Shown one piece after another: positions 1 through 5,837 of a stretch of 6,008 nt of DNA. The first letter of the stretch is position 1. Every line of letters begins with the position of its first letter. Made by a program: the position numbers and the translations under genes. Under the pieces are notes generated by a model, which ran no database searches, was not told the origin of the DNA, and was given only the letters and a program-made list of their open reading frames with translations. Source of the DNA: an uncultured Rubellimicrobium sp. (GTDB taxonomy: Bacteria > Pseudomonadota > Alphaproteobacteria > Rhodobacterales > Rhodobacteraceae); contig CADCUU010000150.1 of NCBI GenBank assembly GCA_902805995.1, positions 1 to 6,008 on the forward strand. Reading direction: 5' to 3'.

Positions 1-1256
1 GTGCCGGCGGAGGGGCCAAAGGCGCGCCCCAACCCATAGCCGGTGGGGGAGTGGCAGACGCGGGCGCAGGTGTCGGTGTTATTGTTGCCGAAGACCGCGC
101 GGATCATCTTCTGGACGAGGTAGGTCTCCTCGTTGGTGCAGCGCGAGGAGGTGATGCCGCCGATGGCCTTGACGCCGTGGCGCTTCTGGATGTCACGCAG
201 GCGGGTCGCGGCGAAGGTGATGGCCTCCTCCCAGGAAACGACCTCCCACGGATCGTTGATGGAGGCGCGGATCATCGGCTCGGTGATGCGGTCGGTGTGG
301 GTCGCATAGCCCCAAGCGAAGCGGCCCTTGACGCAGGAGTGGCCACGGTTGGCCTTGCCGTGCTTCCACGGCGTCATGCGGACCACTGTGTCGCCGCGCA
401 TCTCCGCCTCGAAGGAGCAGCCGACGCCGCAATAGGCGCAGGTGGTCACGACCTTGCGGTCGGGAGTCCCGATCTCGATGACCGACTTTTCCTGAAGGGT
501 CGCGGTCGGGCAGGCCTGGACGCAGGCGCCGCAGGACACGCAGTCGGAGCTGAGGAAGGAGTCACCACCCATGCCGGCGGAGACGCGGCTGTCGAAGCCC
601 CGGCCCTCGATGGTGAGGGCGAAAGTCCCTTGGACCTCCTCGCAGGCGCGGACGCAGCGGGAGCAGACGATGCACTTGGAGGGGTCGTAGGTGAAGTAGG
701 GGTTCGAGTCGTCCTTGGGCAGCCACTGGGGGTTGGCCTCGCCGGACGAGTCCTTGCGGAGGAAGTGGTTGTGGAGGCCGGGCGCGCCCTGGGGCGCCTC
801 GTAGCGGACGTCGCGCAGGCCCACGGCGCCGGCCATGTCCTGAAGCTCGCAGTCGCCGTTGGCGGCGCAGGTCAGGCAGTCGAGCGGGTGGTCGGAGATG
901 TAGAGCTCCATGACCCCCTTGCGGAGCTTGCGGATCTTGTCGCTCTGGGTGTGGACGACCATCCCCTCCGAAACCGGGGTCGTGCAGGAGGCGGGGGTGC
1001 CGCGCCGTCCCTCGATCTCCACGGCGCAGAGGCGGCAGGAGCCCCAGGCCTCCATGTTGTCGGTGGCGCAGAGCTTGGGGATGGAGATGCCCGCCGTGTT
1101 CGAGGCGCGCATGACGGACGTGCCTTCGGGCACCGAGACGGGGAAGCCGTCGATGGTGAGGGTGACCATCTTCTGGGAGACACGGGCGGGCGTGCCGTAG
1201 TCGCGGTCGCTGAAGGCGGGGGCGCCGTCATGGCCGGGGATGATGAAATCCTTCAT
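1..1256 (-). CDS. fdsA: Formate dehydrogenase alpha (catalytic) subunit FdsA, partial: N-terminal 418 residues
   Basis: This is the molybdenum-containing catalytic subunit of the cytoplasmic NAD-dependent formate dehydrogenase, which oxidises formate to CO2. The gene runs off the left edge; 418 codons are visible, under half of a usual FdsA (about 950 residues). Fe-S ligands appear in family order: a [2Fe-2S] ferredoxin domain (C63, C74, C77, C91), a His-ligated cluster (H123, C127, C130, C136), two [4Fe-4S] motifs of the form CxxCxxCxxxC (C195-C205 and C239-C249), and the cluster next to the cofactor (C273, C276, C280, C308) followed by K310. RVCHSPTGYGL places the molybdenum ligand at C401 (codon TGC) with H402 beside it, so this is the cysteine form and not a selenoprotein. 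The ATG at 1254-1256 has a GGAGAG ribosome binding site (1263-1268) six bases away. It follows fdsB and the DUF4287 gene after a 124-base gap. Identification is secure; the missing C-terminal half (rest of the bis-MGD domain) cannot be judged. Confidence 0.97.
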   Translation of the reverse strand, partial: MKDFIIPGHDGAPAFSDRDYGTPARVSQKMVTLTIDGFPVSVPEGTSVMRASNTAGISIPKLCATDNMEAWGSCRLCAVEIEGRRGTPASCTTPVSEGMVVHTQSDKIRKLRKGVMELYISDHPLDCLTCAANGDCELQDMAGAVGLRDVRYEAPQGAPGLHNHFLRKDSSGEANPQWLPKDDSNPYFTYDPSKCIVCSRCVRACEEVQGTFALTIEGRGFDSRVSAGMGGDSFLSSDCVSCGACVQACPTATLQEKSVIEIGTPDRKVVTTCAYCGVGCSFEAEMRGDTVVRMTPWKHGKANRGHSCVKGRFAWGYATHTDRITEPMIRASINDPWEVVSWEEAITFAATRLRDIQKRHGVKAIGGITSSRCTNEETYLVQKMIRAVFGNNNTDTCARVCHSPTGYGLGRAFGPSAG

Positions 1257-1380
1257 GGCAGGCTCTCCGAGTGAAATGCGGGTCGGTGAAAGGGATGGTC
1301 GCAGAGGCAGGTTAAGAAGGTGTTAGGCCAACGCGCGTTGCGTGACCCCCTTCGGAAACCCTTGGGATCGTCAAAGGTTC
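1257..1380 (-). other. 124-base intergenic gap before fdsA, with a 12-bp perfect palindrome and a short direct repeat
   Basis: This is the only sizeable gap inside the fds gene cluster. It contains CAACGCGCGTTG, a perfect 12-bp palindrome, at 1329-1340. It also holds two copies of GTGAAA on the plus strand (1271-1276 and 1286-1291), 15 bases apart. On the minus strand a TTGACG (1369-1374) resembles a -35 element, but no acceptable -10 lies 16-18 bases downstream. I see no hairpin followed by a T-run, so no intrinsic terminator. The gap may separate expression levels of fdsA from fdsGB, or be an RNA-processing site; neither is shown. Confidence 0.45.
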
Positions 1381-1596
1381 TCATGCCGTTCCCTTTCGGG
1401 TGGCGAGGGCGTGGGCCACGAGGGCGTTGGCATGGCCGTGGCCCATCCCGTGATCGGCCTTGAGCCAGGAGACGAGCTGCATGTGGGTCCTGCCGTCCTG
1501 CCCCTCGATTAGGCCGAGCCAGTGGGCGACGGGCTGGCCGTACTTCGCCTCGATGGAGGGGAAGTAGGAGGCCGGGCCCTTGACCTTGTCCGTCAT
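1381..1596 (-). CDS. DUF4287 domain-containing small protein, 71 aa, inside the formate dehydrogenase operon
   Basis: This 71-residue soluble protein resembles the DUF4287 family. The characteristic parts are YFPSIEAKYGQPVAHWLGLI (residues 11-30) and the WLKADHGMGHGHANALV-type C-terminal half (about 44-60), which is rich in His and Gly. It has no signal peptide, membrane segment or cysteine. The biochemical function of the family is not established to my knowledge, so none is assigned. Its ATG overlaps the fdsB stop as ATGA, and GAGG in the last fdsB codons lies seven bases upstream, so translation is almost certainly coupled to fdsB. The usual fds order has fdsA directly after fdsB; here this gene intervenes. 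It is not FdsD, the small delta subunit, whose sequence looks different. A role in assembly or stability of the dehydrogenase is only a suggestion from position. That it is a real gene is well supported; its role is unknown. Confidence 0.88.
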   Translation of the reverse strand: MTDKVKGPASYFPSIEAKYGQPVAHWLGLIEGQDGRTHMQLVSWLKADHGMGHGHANALVAHALATRKGTA

Positions 1597-3119
1597 TCCG
1601 CGGCCTCGCGCATCCGGGCGAAATCGTCGGGGAAGTGCGTCACGGCGGACATCACCGGGTAGGGGGTGAAGCCGCCCAGGGCGCAGAGGGAGCCGTCGCG
1701 CATCGTGTCGCAGAGATCCGCGAGGAGGGGGAGGGCGGAGGAGTCGCCGCCCGCGATGCGGTCGATGGTCTCCACGCCCCGGACCGCGCCGATGCGGCAG
1801 GGGGTGCACTTGCCGCAGGATTCGACGGCGCAGAACTCCATGGCGAAGCGGGCCTGTTCCAGCATGTCCACGCTGTCGTCGAAGACGACGATGCCCGCAT
1901 GGCCGATGAGGCCGCCCTGGCCGTCGAACTCCTCGTAGCCGAAGGGGGTGGCGAACTTGGAGGCGGGGAAGTAGGCGCCCAAGGGGCCGCCGACCTGCAC
2001 GGCCTTGACGGGACGGCCCGTATAGGTGCCGCCCGCGATATCCTCGACGATCTCGCCCAGGGAGGTGCCGAAGGCGGTCTCGAACAGGCCGCCCTGCTTT
2101 ACGTTGCCGGCGATCTGGAGAGGGATCGTGCCGCGCGACCGGCCGAGGCCGAAGTCGCGGTAGGCCTCGTGGCCGTTGGCCATGATCCAGGGGACGGTGG
2201 CGAGGCTGATGACGTTGTTGACGACCGTGGGCTTGCCGAAGAGGCCCTGGAGCGCGGGCAGGGGGGGCTTGGCCCGGACGGTGCCGCGCTTGCCCTCCAG
2301 CGAGTTGAGGAGGGAGGTTTCCTCGCCGCAGACATAGGCGCCCGCGCCGACGCGCACCTCCATGTCGAAGGCGGGGCCGGAGTTGAGGAGGCTGGGGCCG
2401 AGGAGGCCGTTGAGGCGGGCGATTCGGACCGCTTCCTGCATGACCTCGATCGCGTCGGGGTATTCGGAGCGGATGTAGACGTAGCCCTTGGTCGCGCCGG
2501 TGGTGACGCCCGCGATGGCCATGCCCTCGATCAGGGTGAAGGGGTCGCCTTCCATCAGCATGCGGTCGGCGAAGGTGCCGGAATCGCCCTCGTCGGCGTT
2601 GCAGACGATGTACTTCTGGTCCGCGTGGGCGAGGCGGACGGTGTCCCACTTGATGCCGGTGGGGAAGCCCGCGCCGCCGCGTCCGCGCAGGCCCGAGAGC
2701 TTGAGCGCGTCGATGAGGTCGTCGCCGGACATGGCGAGGGCGTTGCGGAGGCCCTGGAGGCCGCCATGCGCCTCGTAGTCTTGGAGGGACAGGGGGTCGA
2801 TGACGCCCACGCGGGCGAAGGTCAGGCGGGTCTGGCGGGCGAACCAGGGGAGGTCTTCCGCGGGGCCGAGCGCCTTGGGGTGCCTGGTGATGTCCTCGAA
2901 CAAGGCGGGGACATCGGCGGGGGTCATGGGGCCGAAGGCGGTGCGGCCGGACTGAGTCTCGATCTCCAGGAGCGGCTCAAGGAAGGTGGCGCCCCGGGAG
3001 CCGTTGCGGACAAGCTGGAGGGGGATGCCGCGGCGCTTGGCCTCAGCTTCGACGGCGCGGGCGACGGCATCGGCGCCGAGGGCGCGGGCGGAGGCGTCGC
3101 GGGGGACGTAGATCTTCAA
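1593..3119 (-). CDS. fdsB: Formate dehydrogenase beta subunit FdsB (NuoF-like, FMN- and NADH-binding)
   Basis: This diaphorase subunit of the soluble NAD-dependent formate dehydrogenase holds FMN, the NAD+ site and one [4Fe-4S] cluster, and passes electrons from FdsA to NAD+. It has 508 residues. An N-terminal thioredoxin-like region (about 1-90) precedes a NuoF-like core: GRGGAGFPTG (146-155) and CNADEGDSGTFADR (173-186) for FMN/nucleotide binding, GAGAYVCGEETSL (258-270), then ESCGKCTPCR with C435, C438 and C441 plus a fourth ligand at C479. The start is a TTG (3117-3119). No in-frame ATG or GTG lies upstream before the fdsG stop, the MKIYVPRD N-terminus fits the family, and GGAGGG (3127-3132) sits seven bases away. 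A 14-codon mini-ORF bridges fdsG and this start (see separate entry). The 3' end overlaps the DUF4287 gene by four bases (ATGA). Family identity is secure. NuoF and HoxF are the alternatives, excluded by the neighbouring FdsA. Confidence 0.97.
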   Translation of the reverse strand: MKIYVPRDASARALGADAVARAVEAEAKRRGIPLQLVRNGSRGATFLEPLLEIETQSGRTAFGPMTPADVPALFEDITRHPKALGPAEDLPWFARQTRLTFARVGVIDPLSLQDYEAHGGLQGLRNALAMSGDDLIDALKLSGLRGRGGAGFPTGIKWDTVRLAHADQKYIVCNADEGDSGTFADRMLMEGDPFTLIEGMAIAGVTTGATKGYVYIRSEYPDAIEVMQEAVRIARLNGLLGPSLLNSGPAFDMEVRVGAGAYVCGEETSLLNSLEGKRGTVRAKPPLPALQGLFGKPTVVNNVISLATVPWIMANGHEAYRDFGLGRSRGTIPLQIAGNVKQGGLFETAFGTSLGEIVEDIAGGTYTGRPVKAVQVGGPLGAYFPASKFATPFGYEEFDGQGGLIGHAGIVVFDDSVDMLEQARFAMEFCAVESCGKCTPCRIGAVRGVETIDRIAGGDSSALPLLADLCDTMRDGSLCALGGFTPYPVMSAVTHFPDDFARMREAAE

Positions 3120-3160
3120 TGCATTGCCCTCCGGGCGTGGCGACGGATGGAGACCTTCAT
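3116..3160 (-). CDS. Possible 14-codon coupling ORF (MKVSIRRHARRAMH) between fdsG and fdsB
   Basis: An ATG at 3158-3160 overlaps the fdsG stop (ATGA) and is preceded, seven bases upstream, by AAGGAGG (3168-3174), the strongest ribosome binding site in the window. Its frame runs only 14 codons. It ends at a TGA (3116-3118) that overlaps the TTG start of fdsB (TTGA). The encoded peptide is basic, with four Arg, one Lys and two His. The layout suggests termination-reinitiation, with ribosomes leaving fdsG, reading this short frame and restarting at fdsB. Alternatives are a chance frame, or a one-base sequencing error that split an N-terminal extension from fdsB; the latter is disfavoured because fdsB has its own ribosome binding site and a family-like N-terminus. 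Whether the peptide itself does anything is unknown. Confidence 0.4.
   Translation of the reverse strand: MKVSIRRHARRAMH
3127..3132 (-). promoter_or_regulatory. Ribosome binding site that decides the TTG start of fdsB
   Basis: GGAGGG on the minus strand lies seven bases upstream of the TTG at 3117-3119. An ATG (3122-3124) between them is only two bases from this site, is in the mini-ORF frame, and stops two codons later, so the TTG is the start of fdsB. Confidence 0.75.
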
Positions 3161-3615
3161 TTCGCGGCCTCCTTGAGCATGGCGGGCGTGGCGCGGCCCA
3201 GAAGCTGGCCGTCCACCATCGCGGCGGGGCCGCAGGCGCAGAGGCCCAGGCAATAGATAGGTTCCACGGTCACCTTGCCGTCAGGGGTGGTGCCGTAAGT
3301 CGAGAGGCCGAAGGCCTTGAGGGTCGCGGCCACGAGATCGCGCCCGCCCTGGGCCTGGCAGGCCTCGGCGGCGCAGACCTTGACCACGGTCTGGCCCGCG
3401 GGGGTGGCGCGGAAGTCGTGATAGAAGGAGACGACGCCGTGCACCTCGGCCCGGCCCAGGTTCAGGGCCTGCGCGATGGCGGGGACGGCGGGTTCGGGGA
3501 TGTGGCCCCATTCATGCTGGACGGCATGGAGGATCGGCAGCAGCGGCCCTTCAAGCGCGATGTGATCGGCGATGATCTCGCGCAGGCGGTCGTTGAAATC
3601 GGCGTGGTCGAGCAT
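3157..3615 (-). CDS. fdsG: Formate dehydrogenase gamma subunit FdsG (NuoE-like [2Fe-2S] protein)
   Basis: This is the small electron-transfer subunit that forms the diaphorase module with FdsB, equivalent to NuoE of complex I. From the ATG at 3613-3615 it has 152 residues, close to the family length. The N-terminal helical region carries the HEWGHIPEPA segment (34-43). The thioredoxin-like domain has [2Fe-2S] ligands in the NuoE pattern: C81 and C86 (CxxxxC), then C122 and C126 (CxxxC, in YCLGLCACGP). A GTG 14 codons upstream (3655-3657) would give a 166-residue form, but it adds a basic, low-complexity stretch and has no ribosome binding site. The ATG is preceded by a G-rich run (GGGGG, 3620-3624) that is only a modest site. 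It is the first gene of the fds set, 48 bases after the LysR regulator gene. Its last codons (LKEAAK) contain the ribosome binding site of the following mini-ORF. Confidence 0.95.
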   Translation of the reverse strand: MLDHADFNDRLREIIADHIALEGPLLPILHAVQHEWGHIPEPAVPAIAQALNLGRAEVHGVVSFYHDFRATPAGQTVVKVCAAEACQAQGGRDLVAATLKAFGLSTYGTTPDGKVTVEPIYCLGLCACGPAAMVDGQLLGRATPAMLKEAAK

Positions 3616-3628
3616 GGGGCCCCCGGAT

Positions 3629-3646
3629 GCGACAGTCCCGTGTCGC
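3629..3646 (-). repeat. Perfect inverted repeat GCGACA-N6-TGTCGC in the fdsG leader
   Basis: Two perfect 6-bp arms, GCGACA (3629-3634) and TGTCGC (3641-3646), flank six bases. The repeat ends 13 bases upstream of the fdsG ATG, just before its G-rich ribosome binding region. As RNA it could form a six-pair GC-rich hairpin; as DNA it could be an operator. No T-run follows, so it is not an intrinsic terminator. The repeat is seen directly; its function is inferred. Confidence 0.5.
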
Positions 3647-3651
3647 TTGCG

Positions 3652-3663
3652 TTTCACGCGAAA
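3652..3663. repeat. Short dyad TTTC-ACGC-GAAA between the regulator gene and fdsG
   Basis: A plus-strand TTTC (3652-3655) and GAAA (3660-3663) flank four bases. It overlaps GCGT-TTC-ACGC (3649-3659). Four-base arms are weak evidence alone; I list it because it lies in the 48-base fdsG leader between two better dyads. The adjacent TTGAT on the minus strand is only half an FNR-type site. Confidence 0.25.
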
Positions 3664-4581
3664 TCAAGACCGACTTGTCGTTGGTCGATAGGAGTTCTCT
3701 ATCAGGCTGATCCGTTTCGCCTCCGACAGGAGGGCGGAGACGAGGGGGGTCTGTGGTTCGCGGGCGGGGGCGATGAGGCCCACGCGGTGGCGGGCGTCGG
3801 GGTCGTCGAGCGGGACGGCGCGGAGGGGGCCTTCGCGGAGGAACAGCTCCGCCGCGCCCAGGGGCAGGATCGTGGCCCAGCCGCCCGCAAGGACATGGGC
3901 GATGAGGACGATGGTGGAGTTCGTCTCGATCCGGGGGGCGACGGCAACGCCGGCCTGGCCCAAGAGCCCGCCGATGATGCGGCGGTTCTGCATGTCGGGG
4001 GTCAGGAGGCAGAGGTTGAGGCCCGCGAGCTCGGACCAGGGGAGGCGGTCGCGCGCGGCGAGAAGGTGGTCGTCGCGCAGGACGAGGGCGTAGCGCTCCT
4101 CGTAGAGGGAGACGGTGGTCTTGGTGCCCAGGGGCTCGTTGTCGAGGTAGGAGATGCCCGCGTCGATGCGCAGGCCGTCGAGGTCGTCGAGGATGGCGAT
4201 GGAGGTGGAGGACAGGACGGAGAGGCGCACCTCCGGGTGAGCCTCGGCGAAGGCGGCGGTGAGGCGGGAGGCGGCGGCGAGGGCGGTCGGGATGACGCTG
4301 ATGCGGAGCGTGCCGGAGAGGCCCGTGCGGGCGGCGCGCACCTCCTCTCGCATCGCGCGGGCGTCGGCGACGATGCGGCGGGCCCAGGTGAGGACGCGCT
4401 CGCCCTCGGGCGTCAGGCCCTCGTAGCGGGAGCCGCGGCGGACGAGGAGGACGCCGAGCGATTCCTCCAGTTGCCGGATCGCGGCGGAGAGGGTGGGTTG
4501 CGCCACGCCCAGCGCCTCGGCCGCACGGCCGAAATGGCGGGCGGAGGCGAGGGCGATGAACATCTCCAGCTTGTCGATCAT
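3664..4581 (-). CDS. LysR-type transcriptional regulator, candidate activator of the fds operon (FdsR-like)
   Basis: This is a 305-residue LysR-family regulator. The N-terminal winged helix-turn-helix spans about residues 2-61, with the typical FGRAAEALGVAQPTLSAAIR segment (17-36) followed by QLEESLG and the wing. A linker helix (about 62-88) leads to a periplasmic-binding-protein-like effector domain (about 91-290). It stands directly upstream of fdsG in the same orientation; LysR genes next to fds operons are common and in some bacteria control formate-dependent expression, so a formate-responsive role is likely but unproven. The ATG overlaps the stop of the upstream TRIC gene (ATGA) and has no clear ribosome binding site, so its translation probably depends on that gene. 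Its 3' end contains the candidate operator. The unusual point is co-directional placement, where many LysR regulators are divergent from their targets. Confidence 0.92.
   Translation of the reverse strand: MIDKLEMFIALASARHFGRAAEALGVAQPTLSAAIRQLEESLGVLLVRRGSRYEGLTPEGERVLTWARRIVADARAMREEVRAARTGLSGTLRISVIPTALAAASRLTAAFAEAHPEVRLSVLSSTSIAILDDLDGLRIDAGISYLDNEPLGTKTTVSLYEERYALVLRDDHLLAARDRLPWSELAGLNLCLLTPDMQNRRIIGGLLGQAGVAVAPRIETNSTIVLIAHVLAGGWATILPLGAAELFLREGPLRAVPLDDPDARHRVGLIAPAREPQTPLVSALLSEAKRISLIENSYRPTTSRS
3687..3703 (-). promoter_or_regulatory. Candidate LysR-type activator site (ATAG-N7-CTAT, T-N11-A) upstream of fdsG
   Basis: GATAG (3687-3691) and CTATC (3699-3703) are perfect 5-bp arms around seven bases. 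The dyad contains the T-N11-A core of LysR-type boxes and has the ATAG-N7-CTAT form known from OxyR sites. It lies within the last codons of the LysR-type gene, about 72-88 bases upstream of the fdsG ATG. If TTGATT (3662-3667, minus strand) is the -35 element, transcription would start near 3632, putting the dyad centre near -63, where LysR-type activators usually bind. No good -10 follows, as expected for an activator-dependent promoter. The dyad is seen; the regulator and promoter assignment is inference. Confidence 0.55.
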
Positions 4582-5204
4582 CGGCGGGACCAGGGGGAGC
4601 GCGGCGCGCTCCAGCCGCGGGCGACGCTGAGGAGGCGCAGGGTGAAGGCGGCGAGGACGCCCAGCAGGGCGGCGGGGCCGAGGGGGAGGGCCAGAGCGTC
4701 GGCGCCCACGACCACGGCGGCGCCGAGGAGGGCGGCCAGGGCGTAGATCTCCTCGCGCAGGACGCGGGGGACCTCGGCCACGAGGAGGTCGCGGAGCGCG
4801 CCGCCGCCCACGGCGGTCAGCACGCCGAGGAGAAGGGCCGCTATGGGGTCGAGCCCGTGTTCGAGCGCCTTGCGGCAGCCGGTGACGGCGAAGAGACCCA
4901 GGCCCAGCGCGTCGAGGACCAGCACGGGCTTGCCCAGGCGGTCGATCAGCGGGCCGGCGAGGAAGGCCGTCATGCCCGCCGCGAAGGCCGTCAGCAGGTA
5001 GCGCCCCTGCGCGAGCGCGGCGGGGGGCGTGGCGCCCAGGAGCACGTCGCGCAGCATCCCCCCGGCGAGGGCGGCGGCGGTGGCAAGCGCGAGCACCCCC
5101 ACGAGGTCGAGCCCCCGCCGCACCGCGAGGAGGCCCCCGGACAGGCCGAAGACGAAGGTGCCGAGGAGATCGAGCCCCACGAGGAAGGCGGACAGGTCGG
5201 TCAT
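4578..5204 (-). CDS. TRIC/UPF0126 family membrane protein (YadS-like, putative cation channel)
   Basis: This is a 208-residue, very hydrophobic inner-membrane protein of the UPF0126/TRIC family, whose prokaryotic members include monovalent cation channels; physiological roles in bacteria are poorly known. It shows the family's internal duplication: the first half (about 6-88) has GGMLRDVLLG (48-57, R52-D53) and the second (about 93-175) has GGGALRDLLV (133-142, R138-D139). About seven membrane segments are expected. The ATG at 5202-5204 is the only plausible start, but no strong ribosome binding site precedes it; the nearest purine run (GAAGGG) is too far. The tail (RGWSAPRSPWSRR) is basic and probably cytoplasmic. 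The gene follows the hemerythrin gene by 63 bases and overlaps the LysR-type gene by four. A link to formate metabolism is not known and may be only positional. Confidence 0.92.
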   Translation of the reverse strand: MTDLSAFLVGLDLLGTFVFGLSGGLLAVRRGLDLVGVLALATAAALAGGMLRDVLLGATPPAALAQGRYLLTAFAAGMTAFLAGPLIDRLGKPVLVLDALGLGLFAVTGCRKALEHGLDPIAALLLGVLTAVGGGALRDLLVAEVPRVLREEIYALAALLGAAVVVGADALALPLGPAALLGVLAAFTLRLLSVARGWSAPRSPWSRR

Positions 5205-5233
5205 GGCGGCGGGCGGTCCCTTCGGGGGAAGTT

Positions 5234-5264
5234 CGGGCGCGAGCCTAGCGCAAGCCGCGTCCCG
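5234..5264 (-). repeat. Imperfect inverted repeat between the hemerythrin and TRIC genes
   Basis: CGGGCGCG (5234-5241) and CGCGTCCCG (5256-5264) are complementary apart from one bulged base, around a 14-base loop. It lies in the 63-base gap directly after the hemerythrin stop. On the minus strand it is followed by AACTTCCCC, not a proper T-run, so it is at best a weak terminator or RNA stability element. Confidence 0.35.
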
Positions 5265-5267
5265 GGG

Positions 5268-5837
5268 TCAGTGGCCGAGCGCGCCTTCGCCGTCGCGGAG
5301 GATCACGGGGACGATCAGCTCCTCCTCGTCCGTCAGGTGGCGGTCGAGGAACCCTTCGAGCCGGAGGAGGCCCGCGTGGAAGCGCCCGGCCCCGGTGCGG
5401 AGCGCGGCCTCGTCCTCCAGGGCGCGGAGGGCGGCGTTGGCGTCCTCCACGAAGGCGTTGAGGTGGCCGTCGAGCGCCTTATGGTCGCGGTCGAGGATGT
5501 CGAAACCCTGCACGAGGCGGGCGTCGCGCTGCACGAGGAGCGGGAAGTAGTGGTCGTCCTCGATATGGTGGTGGCCGTGGAGATCGCTCACGAAGTGGCC
5601 GCCGAGGCGCGACAGGCGCGGGGCCCAGGCCTGGGGGTCGAGGCGGCGGTCGAGGAGCGCCTCGGCATCCGTGCGCATGAGGCCCAGGAGGCGGCGGAAC
5701 GACAGGTGCCGGTCGAGCCACATGGAGGCGAGGCCGTGGAAGTTCGGGTCGCGCTGCCACCCTTCGCGCGGGTAGTCGCGCAGGAGCACGCGCAGGGCGT
5801 CAGGAAGGGCGTCGCGGGTTTCGAGGGGCTGGTCCAT
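5268..5837 (-). CDS. Hemerythrin-domain protein (putative di-iron, O2- or iron-responsive)
   Basis: This 189-residue, mostly helical soluble protein is of the hemerythrin/HHE cation-binding type. Candidate iron ligands fall in the expected helices: H44 (LDRHLSFRRLL), H81, the cluster HGHHHIEDDHYFP (87-99, including H91, E93 and H96), H119 and H125 (DRDHKALDGHL), and H167 with E171-E173 (DRHLTDEEELIVP). Such proteins bind a di-iron centre and have been linked to O2 binding, iron or nitric-oxide handling; which applies here cannot be told. I chose the ATG at 5835-5837. A TTG 18 codons upstream (5889-5891) would add a Pro-rich stretch unlike the family and also lacks a ribosome binding site. It is the first gene of the co-directional run in the window. 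A role in protecting the dehydrogenase or sensing O2 is conceivable but only positional. Confidence 0.87.
   Translation of the reverse strand: MDQPLETRDALPDALRVLLRDYPREGWQRDPNFHGLASMWLDRHLSFRRLLGLMRTDAEALLDRRLDPQAWAPRLSRLGGHFVSDLHGHHHIEDDHYFPLLVQRDARLVQGFDILDRDHKALDGHLNAFVEDANAALRALEDEAALRTGAGRFHAGLLRLEGFLDRHLTDEEELIVPVILRDGEGALGH

Noticed and set aside
54..56. Possible selenocysteine at the molybdenum ligand position of FdsA
   Set aside because: The codon is TGC (cysteine), and the surrounding CHSPTGYGL matches the cysteine-containing Fds enzymes.
1381..1596. DUF4287 gene as the FdsD delta subunit
   Set aside because: The size is similar but the YFPSIEAKYGQ and GHGHANALV parts belong to DUF4287, and fdsD normally lies downstream of fdsA and fdsC.
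3616..3657. GTG start giving FdsG 14 extra residues
   Set aside because: No ribosome binding site precedes it, and the extension covers the leader with its dyads and is unlike the family N-terminus.
3658..3670. FNR-type site starting at TTGAT (minus strand) upstream of fdsG
   Set aside because: The second half ATCAA is missing at the required four-base spacing, so only a half-site exists.
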